Shown here: positions 1 to 5,766 of the stretch, one piece after another | Numbering within the stretch: position 1 is the stretch's first letter | How the letters are laid out: each line of letters opens with the position of its first letter | Origin: an uncultured Bacilli bacterium | GTDB taxonomy: Bacteria; Bacillota_I; Bacilli_A; RF39; UBA660 | Reading direction: 5' to 3' | Length of the DNA: 11,075 nt | Assembly (NCBI GenBank): GCA_948760655.1 | Contig: CAQBKK010000037.1 | Location: 1-11,075 of the forward strand | Program-made: the position numbers and the translations under genes | The notes under the pieces: generated by a model | The model's database searches: none | The model's input: only the letters and a program-made list of their open reading frames with translations | What the model was told of the DNA's origin: nothing

Positions 1-44
1 GCACCAGAGAAGAATCTGCTCGAACTTTTATAGTTAGAGCTTAA
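1..44 (+). CDS. 3' end of an unidentified protein (partial)
   Basis: The window opens inside a reading frame that gives the tail TREESARTFIVRA and ends with TAA at 42-44. It is followed directly by a hairpin plus T-run, as expected at the end of a real gene. Thirteen residues are too few to assign a family, so no function is proposed. The two other forward frames also stop close by, so the choice of frame rests mainly on the terminator position and is tentative. Confidence 0.35.
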   Translation, partial: TREESARTFIVRA

Positions 45-52
45 TGATAAAT

Positions 53-86
53 ATCAATTCTAGAAATGGAATTGATTTTTTGTTTT
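53..86 (+). terminator. Rho-independent terminator after the left-edge gene
   Basis: A perfect 8-bp stem is formed by ATCAATTC (53-60) and GAATTGAT (69-76), with an 8-nt loop and a T-run from 76 to 81. It starts 8 bases after the TAA at 42-44, so it most likely ends the gene entering from the left. The stem is AT-rich and therefore of moderate strength. Confidence 0.6.
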
Positions 87-111
87 GTAAGAAAGCGAGG
101 AGATTCTTAAA

Positions 112-243
112 ATGGTAACAATAAAGAATGAAAAAATCGAAATGGAAGAAGCACTAAAAAATAAGATTGAGTTTATTTGTAGTTTTTGTGGTACTACACC
201 TACTATTTATAATGGAAATATAAAACAAATCTCTCATACATAG
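112..243 (+). CDS. Small CxxC mini-ORF, hypothetical (43 aa)
   Basis: The ATG at 112 has a good Shine-Dalgarno sequence, GAGGAG (97-102), nine bases upstream. The frame runs 43 codons to TAG. The N-terminal half is charged and probably helical. It leads into ICSFCG, a single C-x2-C pair of the kind seen in half of a zinc knuckle such as those of ClpX-like or ribbon proteins, and then stops without a second cysteine pair. That makes a truncated zinc-binding protein a reasonable alternative to a genuine small protein. No promoter was recognised just upstream; a terminator precedes it. I do not recognise the family. Confidence 0.35.
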   Translation: MVTIKNEKIEMEEALKNKIEFICSFCGTTPTIYNGNIKQISHT

Positions 244-356
244 AACCTCATAGGGTTATTATTAAAGGTATTACTTTTCTTGTATTTAGCTATTCTAAAA
301 CTATTCTCGAAATATAGGATGCTTAGAGATTTTGTCAAAACAAAAACTAATCTAAT
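244..356. other. Intergenic stretch, nothing clear
   Basis: This AT-rich DNA lies between the CxxC mini-ORF and the promoter of the nucleotidase gene. I see no open frame with a ribosome binding site and no strong hairpin. It could be the decayed remainder of the mini-ORF's original gene, but no recognisable protein pieces are visible. Confidence 0.4.
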
Positions 357-386
357 TTGAAGATATAAATTGAATTATGGTATAAT
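357..386 (+). promoter_or_regulatory. Sigma-A-type promoter of the nucleotidase/MazG unit
   Basis: The -35 box TTGAAG (357-362) and perfect -10 box TATAAT (381-386) are 18 bp apart. TG at 378-379, one base before the -10, makes it an extended -10 promoter. Transcription would start near 393, just before or within the Shine-Dalgarno sequence GGAGGT (394-399), leaving a very short leader. Confidence 0.7.
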
Positions 387-407
387 GCATCTTGGAGGTA
401 GCATAGT

Positions 408-971
408 ATGAAAACGCTTATGATTGATATGGATAATGTAATTACAAATAATCAGTTTACATTTTTTTTAGAAGAATTTCTAAATAAGAAATTAGATTTT
501 AATGCCCTTAATGTAAAATATAGACAAGAAGTAATTGAAGGACGAGAAGAAGAGTTTAGAGGTATTTATGAATATAAAAACTTATATGAAAATGCACCTC
601 TATTAGAAGGGTGTTATGAATCTTTAAAAAAATTAAATGATAAATATGATATATATATTGTCACTTCCTATATTTGGGGTAACGACATTATTAATCCTGC
701 TGAAAATCTTAAAAATAAATTTAATTATTTGAAAGAAAAATTGCCTTTTATTAATCCAAATAATTATATGTTTGTTCAAAATAAAAAAATGATTCACTTT
801 GATATAAGTATAGATGATAGACTATCAGGATTAGAAAATGCTGACTTAAAAATATTATTTAATTCTTGGAGTAATAAATCTATTTCAGAAAGTGATTTAA
901 AAAAAGATAATATTATACGAGTAAATAATTGGAGTGAAATTGAAAGTTTATTGTTAGAAAAATTACAATGA
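408..971 (+). CDS. 5'(3')-deoxyribonucleotidase-like HAD phosphatase
   Basis: This 187-residue protein fits the HAD-superfamily 5'(3')-deoxyribonucleotidase group (NT5C type), which removes phosphate from nucleoside monophosphates. Motif I is at the N-terminus, MIDMDNVIT, with nucleophile D7 and acid/base D9. Motif II is IVTS with T86. A lysine pair at K126-K127 is the motif III candidate, and motif IV is SIDDRLSGLENA with D136/D137. Length suits the family. The ATG has GGAGGT nine bases upstream and a strong promoter. The TGA stop is followed after 23 bases by a MazG-like gene with its own ribosome binding site, so the two probably share one mRNA and may act together on nucleotide pools. Substrate preference cannot be read from sequence. 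A less specific HAD hydrolase is the alternative. Confidence 0.8.
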   Translation: MKTLMIDMDNVITNNQFTFFLEEFLNKKLDFNALNVKYRQEVIEGREEEFRGIYEYKNLYENAPLLEGCYESLKKLNDKYDIYIVTSYIWGNDIINPAENLKNKFNYLKEKLPFINPNNYMFVQNKKMIHFDISIDDRLSGLENADLKILFNSWSNKSISESDLKKDNIIRVNNWSEIESLLLEKLQ

Positions 972-994
972 TTGAAGACAAAGGAGTATTTTGT

Positions 995-1315
995 ATGAGA
1001 AAAATAACTATATCAGATTTACAAATGTTAATAAAAAGAATTGATCATAAAAATAATTCTATAGATAAATATTTTTATAAACTAACTGAAGAAGTAGGGG
1101 AATTAGCACAATCTATTAGAAAAGACAAACGTTTATATGATAGTAGCTCAATTAAAGGAACTATTGAGGAAGAATTGTATGATGTACTTTATTATGTTAT
1201 CTGTTTAGCAAATATGTATGATATAAATTTAGAAGAATGTATGTTTCTTAAAGAAAAACTCAATGCAGAAAAATATAATAGGAAAAGTATTTTTGATAGT
1301 GAAAGTATTGAATAA
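995..1315 (+). CDS. MazG-like nucleotide pyrophosphohydrolase
   Basis: This is a small all-helical MazG-type protein of 106 residues. The metal-binding signature is visible as TEEVGELAQS (E32, E33, E36) and EEELYDVLYYVICLAN (acidic residues 58-60 and D63). It is followed by the usual GID-like stretch, here YDINLEE. Family members hydrolyse nucleoside triphosphates to monophosphate and pyrophosphate. I prefer ATG 995 because AAGGAG (981-986) lies eight bases upstream. An in-frame ATG at 968 overlaps the previous stop codon as ATGA but has no comparable site and would add nine residues. It follows the deoxyribonucleotidase gene, so its NMP product would be a possible substrate for that partner. 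The gene has no strong GC-rich terminator; an AT hairpin follows at 1384. Confidence 0.75.
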   Translation: MRKITISDLQMLIKRIDHKNNSIDKYFYKLTEEVGELAQSIRKDKRLYDSSSIKGTIEEELYDVLYYVICLANMYDINLEECMFLKEKLNAEKYNRKSIFDSESIE

Positions 1316-1383
1316 ATGTTGTTTATTACTTCTCCATAGTAGTATTTAATAACCTTTTGTTTTCTTTTGATATATATTTTTAG

Positions 1384-1413
1384 CTATATTTAATTTCAAT
1401 ATAGTATTTTTTT
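1384..1413 (+). terminator. Weak terminator after the nucleotidase/MazG unit
   Basis: CTATATT (1384-1390) and AATATAG (1398-1404) form a 7-bp stem with a 7-nt loop, followed by a run of seven T at 1407-1413. The stem contains only one G-C pair, so termination would be inefficient and some read-through into the antitoxin gene is possible. Confidence 0.45.
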
Positions 1414-1423
1414 GAAGATTGCA

Positions 1424-1457
1424 TATAATATTTAAAAATATTGACGTACGTTATAAT
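1424..1457 (+). promoter_or_regulatory. Toxin-antitoxin promoter/operator region
   Basis: Two -10-like TATAAT boxes occur at 1424-1429 and 1452-1457; no good -35 is seen for either. The first leaves a sensible leader. The second would start transcription inside the Shine-Dalgarno sequence. Between them is the 8-bp palindrome ACGTACGT (1444-1451), extended imperfectly on both sides with a GTAC core. YefM-type antitoxins autoregulate by binding short palindromes with a TGTACA core, so this is the best operator candidate. The operator assignment is inference. Confidence 0.4.
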
Positions 1458-1474
1458 ATTAGCGAGGTGATAGT

Positions 1475-1732
1475 ATGAGTACTATTAATATTACAAATGC
1501 AAGACAAAATTTATTTCAGCTTGTTTCAGAAGTAAATATTGGTTTTAATCCAATTACTATTGTAAATAATAAAGGAAAAAATGCTGTATTAATATCCGAA
1601 GATGAATGGAAAAATATTGAAGAAACTTTATATCTTTCAAGTATTCCTGGTATGGTTGATACTATTAATGAAATAAGAAAAAAAGAAAATTGGGAAGATG
1701 CTTCAGAGTATGGCGTAAATGAAGAATGGTAG
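1475..1732 (+). CDS. YefM/Phd-family antitoxin
   Basis: This 85-residue protein has the Phd/YefM N-terminal DNA-binding fold signature: INITNARQNLFQLVSEVN, then ITIVNNKGKNAVLISEDEW, where beta strands and the conserved N-x-G-x-x-A-V-L-I-S turn are clear. The C-terminal half begins with EETLYLSSIPG, the hallmark linker of the YefM subgroup that wraps the toxin. It would repress its own promoter and neutralise the downstream Txe/YoeB toxin. ATG 1475 is preceded by GAGGTG (1464-1469). The last codons overlap the toxin start by 14 bases, indicating translational coupling. The antitoxin looks intact, while the partner toxin is broken, so it is now probably an orphan repressor or antitoxin. The family call is strong; present function is uncertain. 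Confidence 0.85.
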   Translation: MSTINITNARQNLFQLVSEVNIGFNPITIVNNKGKNAVLISEDEWKNIEETLYLSSIPGMVDTINEIRKKENWEDASEYGVNEEW

Positions 1733-1998
1733 TTATATAATTAAATTTTCTAAACAGGAAGAAAAAGATAAGAAGAAATTAAAAAATTCAGGATTAGATA
1801 AAACTTGTAAAACCATTTTAAATTTTATGAAAAACGACCCTTTCTGTTACCCTCCTTCTTATGAAAAATTATGTGGAGAACTAAGCGGATTATATTCTAG
1901 AAGAATAAAATGACAGCACCGAATAGTTTATGAAGTATTAGAAGAAAAAAATGAAATTCATATAATTAGAATGTGGGCTTCATTATGAGAATTTATAA
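1719..1998 (+). pseudogene. Txe/YoeB-family mRNA interferase toxin, disrupted
   Basis: From ATG 1719 the frame encodes a typical Txe/YoeB start (YIIKFSKQEEKDKKKLKNSG), then the NDPFCYPPSYEKLCGELSGLYSRRIK core, and hits TGA at 1911-1913. In the same frame after the stop the family sequence continues as QHRIVYEVLEEKNEIHIIRMWA. A +1 shift around T1979-T1980 then destroys the ending: skipping one T gives the expected HYE ending and TAA at 1996-1998. The His-Tyr pair lost there corresponds to catalytic residues of YoeB. Two independent lesions argue against recoding. The parental enzyme is a ribosome-dependent endoribonuclease that cuts mRNA in the A site; this copy should be inactive. CGA to TGA is one simple origin of the stop. 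Confidence 0.85.
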
Positions 1999-2093
1999 TA
2001 AAAATTTTGATAAGTTTTATGATTAGTGCAAATCTCCAACTAAATACAAAATAATTTGTTTTTGACTCTGTCAGTTCCATCAGATTTAAGGAT
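1999..2093. other. Intergenic stretch, nothing clear
   Basis: AT-rich DNA after the toxin remnant. No frame with a ribosome binding site and no recognisable protein fragments were seen on either strand. It leads into the two hairpins at 2094-2144, and beyond these the DNA to 2236 is also without a visible gene. Confidence 0.4.
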
Positions 2094-2110
2094 AACTCGA
2101 ACTTCGAGTT
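2094..2110. repeat. 17-nt perfect palindrome
   Basis: AACTCGAA (2094-2101) and TTCGAGTT (2103-2110) are exact inverted copies separated by a single C. It is richer in G+C than its surroundings and sits eight bases before a second, terminator-like hairpin. It could be a protein-binding operator or, with the next stem, part of a structured RNA 3' end. No T-run follows it, so it is not a terminator by itself. Confidence 0.6.
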
Positions 2111-2118
2111 GAAAAGCG

Positions 2119-2144
2119 AAACGACTTCCAAAACAGTCGTTTTT
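2119..2144 (+). terminator. Rho-independent terminator after the toxin-antitoxin locus
   Basis: AAACGACT (2119-2126) pairs exactly with AGTCGTTT (2135-2142) across an 8-nt loop, with T residues running to 2144. It is oriented to stop + strand transcripts from the toxin-antitoxin side. Read from the other strand, the stem is followed by CGCTTTT, so it may also act weakly on the convergent PcfJ-like gene. Confidence 0.65.
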
Positions 2145-2236
2145 GTATTAGTATAAATATGTTAAGGAAGCTTAAGTCATTAAATGCGTTAGATGGATTT
2201 TTTATATTACAGTTATAAATAAAACAATACCTCTTT

Positions 2237-3775
2237 TTAATTATTTGTAATTGGAATTAAAGTTTTTTCCCATTTATTTAAAATCTTATTTAATTCATTA
2301 TTTGGTAACTTATTGTATTTTACTCGTGCTTGGATAATATGTTTGTCTCTCACTTCTATAGTTACGAGAGATTTATCTAATTCTGATTTTTTTCTCATAA
2401 AATAAATTTGACTTTCATTATTAGAAACCATTTCACAATAAGTACGAACACAATTTTTTTGCTGTCTACTTTCTTCTACTAAATCTTGTATGGAAGATGC
2501 TGGATAAATAACATATGTTTCATCTTCATATTTATTAAGTGAAAGAACAACAGATAAACTTTTTATTTTCTCATCTATTATAGGATCATTGATAACTTCT
2601 ATTTGGTTATATAATTCATCGTGTGCCTCTCTAAAATTATTTGGATATAAAATGTTTTTATCTTTTACATCTAACTTTAATTCTTTAGCCATACTTATAT
2701 AATCAAAATACTCACTAATATAATGTGATGATAAATTATTTTTTTCTAAACACTTTTTCACTAGTATTAAATCTACATTTGTATTTTCTAAAATATTAAT
2801 ATTCCAATAATATCTACTAAAATATTTTAGTAATTCTATATCAGTTGTAGGATAGAATTGTAATATTTTTAATTCTTTATAAGATATATTATTCTCACTC
2901 ATAAATGGTAAAAATCTTTTATCAACTCCAAATATTTCTTTGAAATTTTTACCACTTGTAAACCAATTGGGAACATTCCAAGCCAGATTATATAACTTGT
3001 AATTCATCAAATATTCAAATGCTTTGTAATATAGTGGATTCATTATCAGTTGGGAAATATTAAATATATGTTCTTCTTTTAAATAACTACTTAACTCCCA
3101 TATTCTACTATACTTATAAATTGTATTTTTTAAATCCATAAGATTATCTGTATAAATATAACCATTACAGACTGTCAATTGCAAATCTTCATAGACCTTA
3201 TACAGATTAGAGTTTTCTATATTTTCTTCTTCCCAATTTATATTTTCACTATAAGTATCTAAATCTTTAAATGAAGTAAATATTTTTGTTTCTAAATTTG
3301 TTACACCCTCTTTTTCTATATGATAAGAACTTGTTGTATTTATGTATATTTTACTACTTTTATAGGGCAGTAAAGATAATGGGTTATAATAAGTTATTTC
3401 TTCCGTTAAACTATATAGATACGTTTCATTATCAACAATCTCAAAAACAAAATAATAACAAGTAGCATCTAAATCATATCTCTTAGATGCCATTTTTTTA
3501 TCTATAATTTTAATATCTATATCATGCTCTAATATATCATCTTTCGTATATTGTTTGTGTTTTATATCACATTTCTTACAATAATTATTTTTATCTAATT
3601 CTTCTGTACATTTTCCACAATAAAACTTGTTTGTACTTTCTTCATATATAACTCTATTATTAGAAGTATCTATAATAAATTTCTTAATATTTTCTGGAAT
3701 ATCCTCTTCCCTTTTCCAATAAGGAATATCACGATTAATCGTAGTAAAATTGTCGTTAAATTTTAGTTGAAACAT
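2237..3775 (-). CDS. PcfJ-like protein with N-terminal zinc ribbon
   Basis: This 512-residue protein carries the PcfJ-like signature in its last hundred residues. A SIQDLVEESRQQKNCVRTY block contains the conserved cysteine C442. SQIYFMRKKSE and SLVTIEVRDKHIIQARVKYN follow, with the typical x-Q-x-x-x-x-x-N pattern, and a final tryptophan helix (NKWEK). PcfJ was named from the Enterococcus plasmid pCF10 conjugation region; its biochemical role is not established. Near the N-terminus, C53/C56 and C66/C69 form two CxxC pairs of a zinc ribbon. The middle is long, helical and without a recognised domain. The ATG has AAGGTG eight bases upstream. It is convergent with the toxin-antitoxin block and lies behind a terminator, so it is probably its own transcription unit. 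No conjugation genes accompany it here. Its sequence is very AT-rich, suggesting an accessory origin. Confidence 0.75.
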   Translation of the reverse strand: MFQLKFNDNFTTINRDIPYWKREEDIPENIKKFIIDTSNNRVIYEESTNKFYCGKCTEELDKNNYCKKCDIKHKQYTKDDILEHDIDIKIIDKKMASKRYDLDATCYYFVFEIVDNETYLYSLTEEITYYNPLSLLPYKSSKIYINTTSSYHIEKEGVTNLETKIFTSFKDLDTYSENINWEEENIENSNLYKVYEDLQLTVCNGYIYTDNLMDLKNTIYKYSRIWELSSYLKEEHIFNISQLIMNPLYYKAFEYLMNYKLYNLAWNVPNWFTSGKNFKEIFGVDKRFLPFMSENNISYKELKILQFYPTTDIELLKYFSRYYWNINILENTNVDLILVKKCLEKNNLSSHYISEYFDYISMAKELKLDVKDKNILYPNNFREAHDELYNQIEVINDPIIDEKIKSLSVVLSLNKYEDETYVIYPASSIQDLVEESRQQKNCVRTYCEMVSNNESQIYFMRKKSELDKSLVTIEVRDKHIIQARVKYNKLPNNELNKILNKWEKTLIPITNN

Positions 3776-3817
3776 ATTGTCACCTTCTAGTCCTTATATA
3801 CTTTTTTTCTTATAACC

Positions 3818-3840
3818 AAAAAAATAGGTCTATGCCTATT
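3818..3840 (-). terminator. Rho-independent terminator of the rnr-smpB block
   Basis: On the minus strand AATAGG (3840-3835) pairs with CCTATT (3828-3823) over a 6-nt loop and runs into seven T. The stem overlaps the TAG stop codon of the small membrane protein. It marks the end of the minus-strand block that begins with the prepilin gene and separates it from the PcfJ-like gene. Confidence 0.7.
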
Positions 3841-4183
3841 CTCCGTCATCTAAAACTTCTGTTGTTCCCACTTTTGTAGGTGCATCATTCATAAATATTA
3901 CATTTGTATTATCTTCTATTGGCTGGCTTGTTACATTTATGGGAGTTTCTATTAGTGGTGGATTTGGATTTTCCATTTGGCTCGCCATTGGTTCTTGGGA
4001 ATTTGCAGAAGAATTCGTAGTCGTTTGTGTCCATTCTTGGTTTTCTAGTGAATCACTTCTTTTTATTTTTGTTCCTTTTTCACTTGTATCTACAAGATAC
4101 CCTATTAAAGCAAAAATTAGTATTAATGAAATGATTAAAAACCAAAAGTAATTGTTTGCTAGAAAATCGATAAAAGTTTGCAT
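3836..4183 (-). CDS. Small single-TM protein, hypothetical (115 aa)
   Basis: The protein has one hydrophobic helix, about residues 12-31 (FWFLIISLILIFALIGYLVD), followed by a basic patch (KGTKIKRSD). The tail of about 70 residues is rich in Asn, Gln, Ser, Thr and Pro and looks disordered and acidic at its end. With no cleavable signal evident, it is probably a membrane-anchored protein; the basic residues after the helix suggest the tail is cytoplasmic (inference). A very strong ribosome binding site, AAGGAGG, precedes the ATG. It starts 41 bases after the DUF3048 gene and ends in a terminator, so it is the last gene of that operon and may work with that protein. I do not recognise a named family. 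Confidence 0.7.
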   Translation of the reverse strand: MQTFIDFLANNYFWFLIISLILIFALIGYLVDTSEKGTKIKRSDSLENQEWTQTTTNSSANSQEPMASQMENPNPPLIETPINVTSQPIEDNTNVIFMNDAPTKVGTTEVLDDGE

Positions 4184-4224
4184 AAAATTTCCTCCTTATT
4201 ACAATTTATGTTTCTTTTTCTTTA

Positions 4225-5292
4225 TTATGAAATTGTTAAATTTTGTCCAACTGGTTGAATTTGAATGTAGGTGTTTCCATCATTTACTAGAAGTTGGTTA
4301 CCATTTTTTAACTTATAGATTGTTTTTCCTGTACGTGTTTTCTTTTCCCAAGTAATTGGAATCGCATATCCTTCAGATATATAATACCCTTCCCCATTTC
4401 CTATGTTGTTTATCTCTTGTCTTCCTTTTTCATCTCCACTGATGGTGGTGTTTTTTACTTGGTATGTAATTATGTTTTTAGCGGTGTATTGAAAGTTTTT
4501 TTCATAATCCATATGTGGGGCATTGTTTACCAAACGTTTGTAGTTTAAGTTTTCTTTGTCGTATTCATAAGATGTAGTCATACTTCCAGAGTATTTTATT
4601 ACTACTTGACTTGCAGGAATTGCCCCTTCCATATCCTTTATGTTTATGGAATCAATACTATAGTTTAGGAGAGGGGATTGGGCAGTTTGTTTTTTTAATC
4701 CTAGAGCTTGTATTCCTTCTTTTATTTTTTCCATACTTGAAAATGCTGTATGTTCCGTTGCTATGTTTAGCGTAGTATCTTTCCAAAAGTATTTGGTGCC
4801 ATAGCTCATTCCGTCTATGTGATCTATTCCTAATTTTTTCATATCGTCCATGGCATATTTGCTATATCCCCAATGAACATAAACGGCATCACTTTCGGCG
4901 ACATAATCTAAGTAATAATGTCTAGCACTTCTAATGCTTCCTATTTTTTCGGTGGTTGCATCTTTATATAAAGCCAGCAAACGAGTGAGACCACCTTCCA
5001 CAATCATTTCATAAATCATGTATGCCTCTTGTAATCCAGCATGGTATTTTCTTGCTTGATTGTGGTTATTAATCATGATGGCAATGGGTCTAGTGGTACT
5101 TTCTAAATCAAGGATTTTAAGAATTGGTTCTTCTACTTCCATAATAGTAGGAGGTTCCAGTGGAACATGTTCCGTTTCAGATTGTTTAAAAATACGGGGA
5201 AATGTTAGAAATGCTCCTCCTAGTACTATACTTCCTAAAATTATTATTAAACCTATTTTTGCCTTTTTAGTAAGACGAATCCTTTTTTTCAT
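4225..5292 (-). CDS. DUF3048 domain protein (YerB-like), membrane-anchored
   Basis: This 355-residue protein begins with a basic stretch and a TM helix (about residues 12-30) that anchors an extracytoplasmic domain. There is no lipobox cysteine, unlike the lipoprotein YerB of Bacillus. The DUF3048 N-terminal domain starts near residue 66. It shows RPIAIMINNH, GLQEAYMIYEMIVEGGLTR, KIGSIRSARHYYLDY and VHWGYS, all strongly conserved family blocks. The C-terminal domain covers about residues 225-345 and includes GEGYYISEGYAIPITWEK and VNDGNTYIQI. The biochemical function of the family is not known; an envelope role is assumed. The start has AGGTGG a few bases upstream. It follows smpB by 45 bases and is probably co-transcribed, or served by its own weak promoter in that gap. 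Confidence 0.85.
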   Translation of the reverse strand: MKKRIRLTKKAKIGLIIILGSIVLGGAFLTFPRIFKQSETEHVPLEPPTIMEVEEPILKILDLESTTRPIAIMINNHNQARKYHAGLQEAYMIYEMIVEGGLTRLLALYKDATTEKIGSIRSARHYYLDYVAESDAVYVHWGYSKYAMDDMKKLGIDHIDGMSYGTKYFWKDTTLNIATEHTAFSSMEKIKEGIQALGLKKQTAQSPLLNYSIDSINIKDMEGAIPASQVVIKYSGSMTTSYEYDKENLNYKRLVNNAPHMDYEKNFQYTAKNIITYQVKNTTISGDEKGRQEINNIGNGEGYYISEGYAIPITWEKKTRTGKTIYKLKNGNQLLVNDGNTYIQIQPVGQNLTIS

Positions 5293-5312
5293 ATGACCAC
5301 CTATATATTTTT

Positions 5313-5341
5313 ATTATAACCTACTCTTTTTTGATGGTTAC
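5313..5341 (-). promoter_or_regulatory. Possible promoter for the DUF3048 gene
   Basis: On the minus strand a perfect -10 box TATAAT (5318-5313) stands 17 bp from a weak -35 (GTAACC, 5341-5336) that overlaps the end of smpB. It could give the DUF3048/small-membrane-protein pair independent expression. The poor -35 keeps confidence low. Confidence 0.35.
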
Positions 5342-5766
5342 ACGTATTTTCTTGCTTCACGCATTTCATCTTTTTTCTTTATGGATGCACGCTTATCATA
5401 CATTTTTTTACCTTTTGCTATACCGATTAAAAGTTTTGCTATGCCATGTTTTATGTATAGTTTTAAGGGTATGATACTATAGCCATCTTTTTCTACTACT
5501 TCTTTTAGTTTTTTAATTTCTTTTTTATGAAGTAATAGTTTTCTTGTACGCACTTCTTCATGGTTAAATCTGTTGCCGCTTTCGTATTTTGCAATATACA
5601 TATTTAGAATATAGGCTTCATTGTTTTTTATAATGACATAACTATCTTTTAGTTGTGCAGAACCAGAACGAATGCTTTTTATTTCTGTTCCCACTAGTTC
5701 TATACCTGCTTCTATTTCTGTTTCGATAAAGTAATCAAAGTAGGCTTTTTTATTCTTGATTTCCAT
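5338..5766 (-). CDS. smpB: SsrA-binding protein SmpB
   Basis: SmpB binds tmRNA and delivers it to stalled ribosomes for trans-translation. Family blocks are all present: [31 protein letters not shown] at the N-terminus, [46 protein letters not shown] in the beta barrel, and [42 protein letters not shown] at the end, whose basic tail is the helix that enters the decoding centre. I chose ATG 5766 (142 aa), which is preceded by a weak purine-rich site. A GTG at 5790 gives 150 aa but has no Shine-Dalgarno sequence. Either start lies inside the 3' end of rnr (stop at 5750), so translation is coupled to RNase R. Order rnr-smpB is the common Firmicute arrangement. Confidence 0.95.
   Translation of the reverse strand: MEIKNKKAYFDYFIETEIEAGIELVGTEIKSIRSGSAQLKDSYVIIKNNEAYILNMYIAKYESGNRFNHEEVRTRKLLLHKKEIKKLKEVVEKDGYSIIPLKLYIKHGIAKLLIGIAKGKKMYDKRASIKKKDEMREARKYV

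Noticed and set aside
1911..1913. TGA in the toxin read as Trp or another amino acid by an alternative genetic code
   Set aside because: Intact genes here use TGG for Trp, TGA ends the nucleotidase gene with a ribosome binding site for the next gene just after it, and the toxin has a second, independent frameshift that recoding would not fix.
3776..3817. Promoter for the PcfJ-like gene just upstream of its start
   Set aside because: TATATA/TATAAG boxes are present, but no -35 at proper spacing could be chosen over background in this AT-rich gap, so no separate feature is listed.
5293..5337. tmRNA (ssrA) gene next to smpB
   Set aside because: The gaps around smpB are far too short and no tRNA-Ala-like end was visible; ssrA must be elsewhere.
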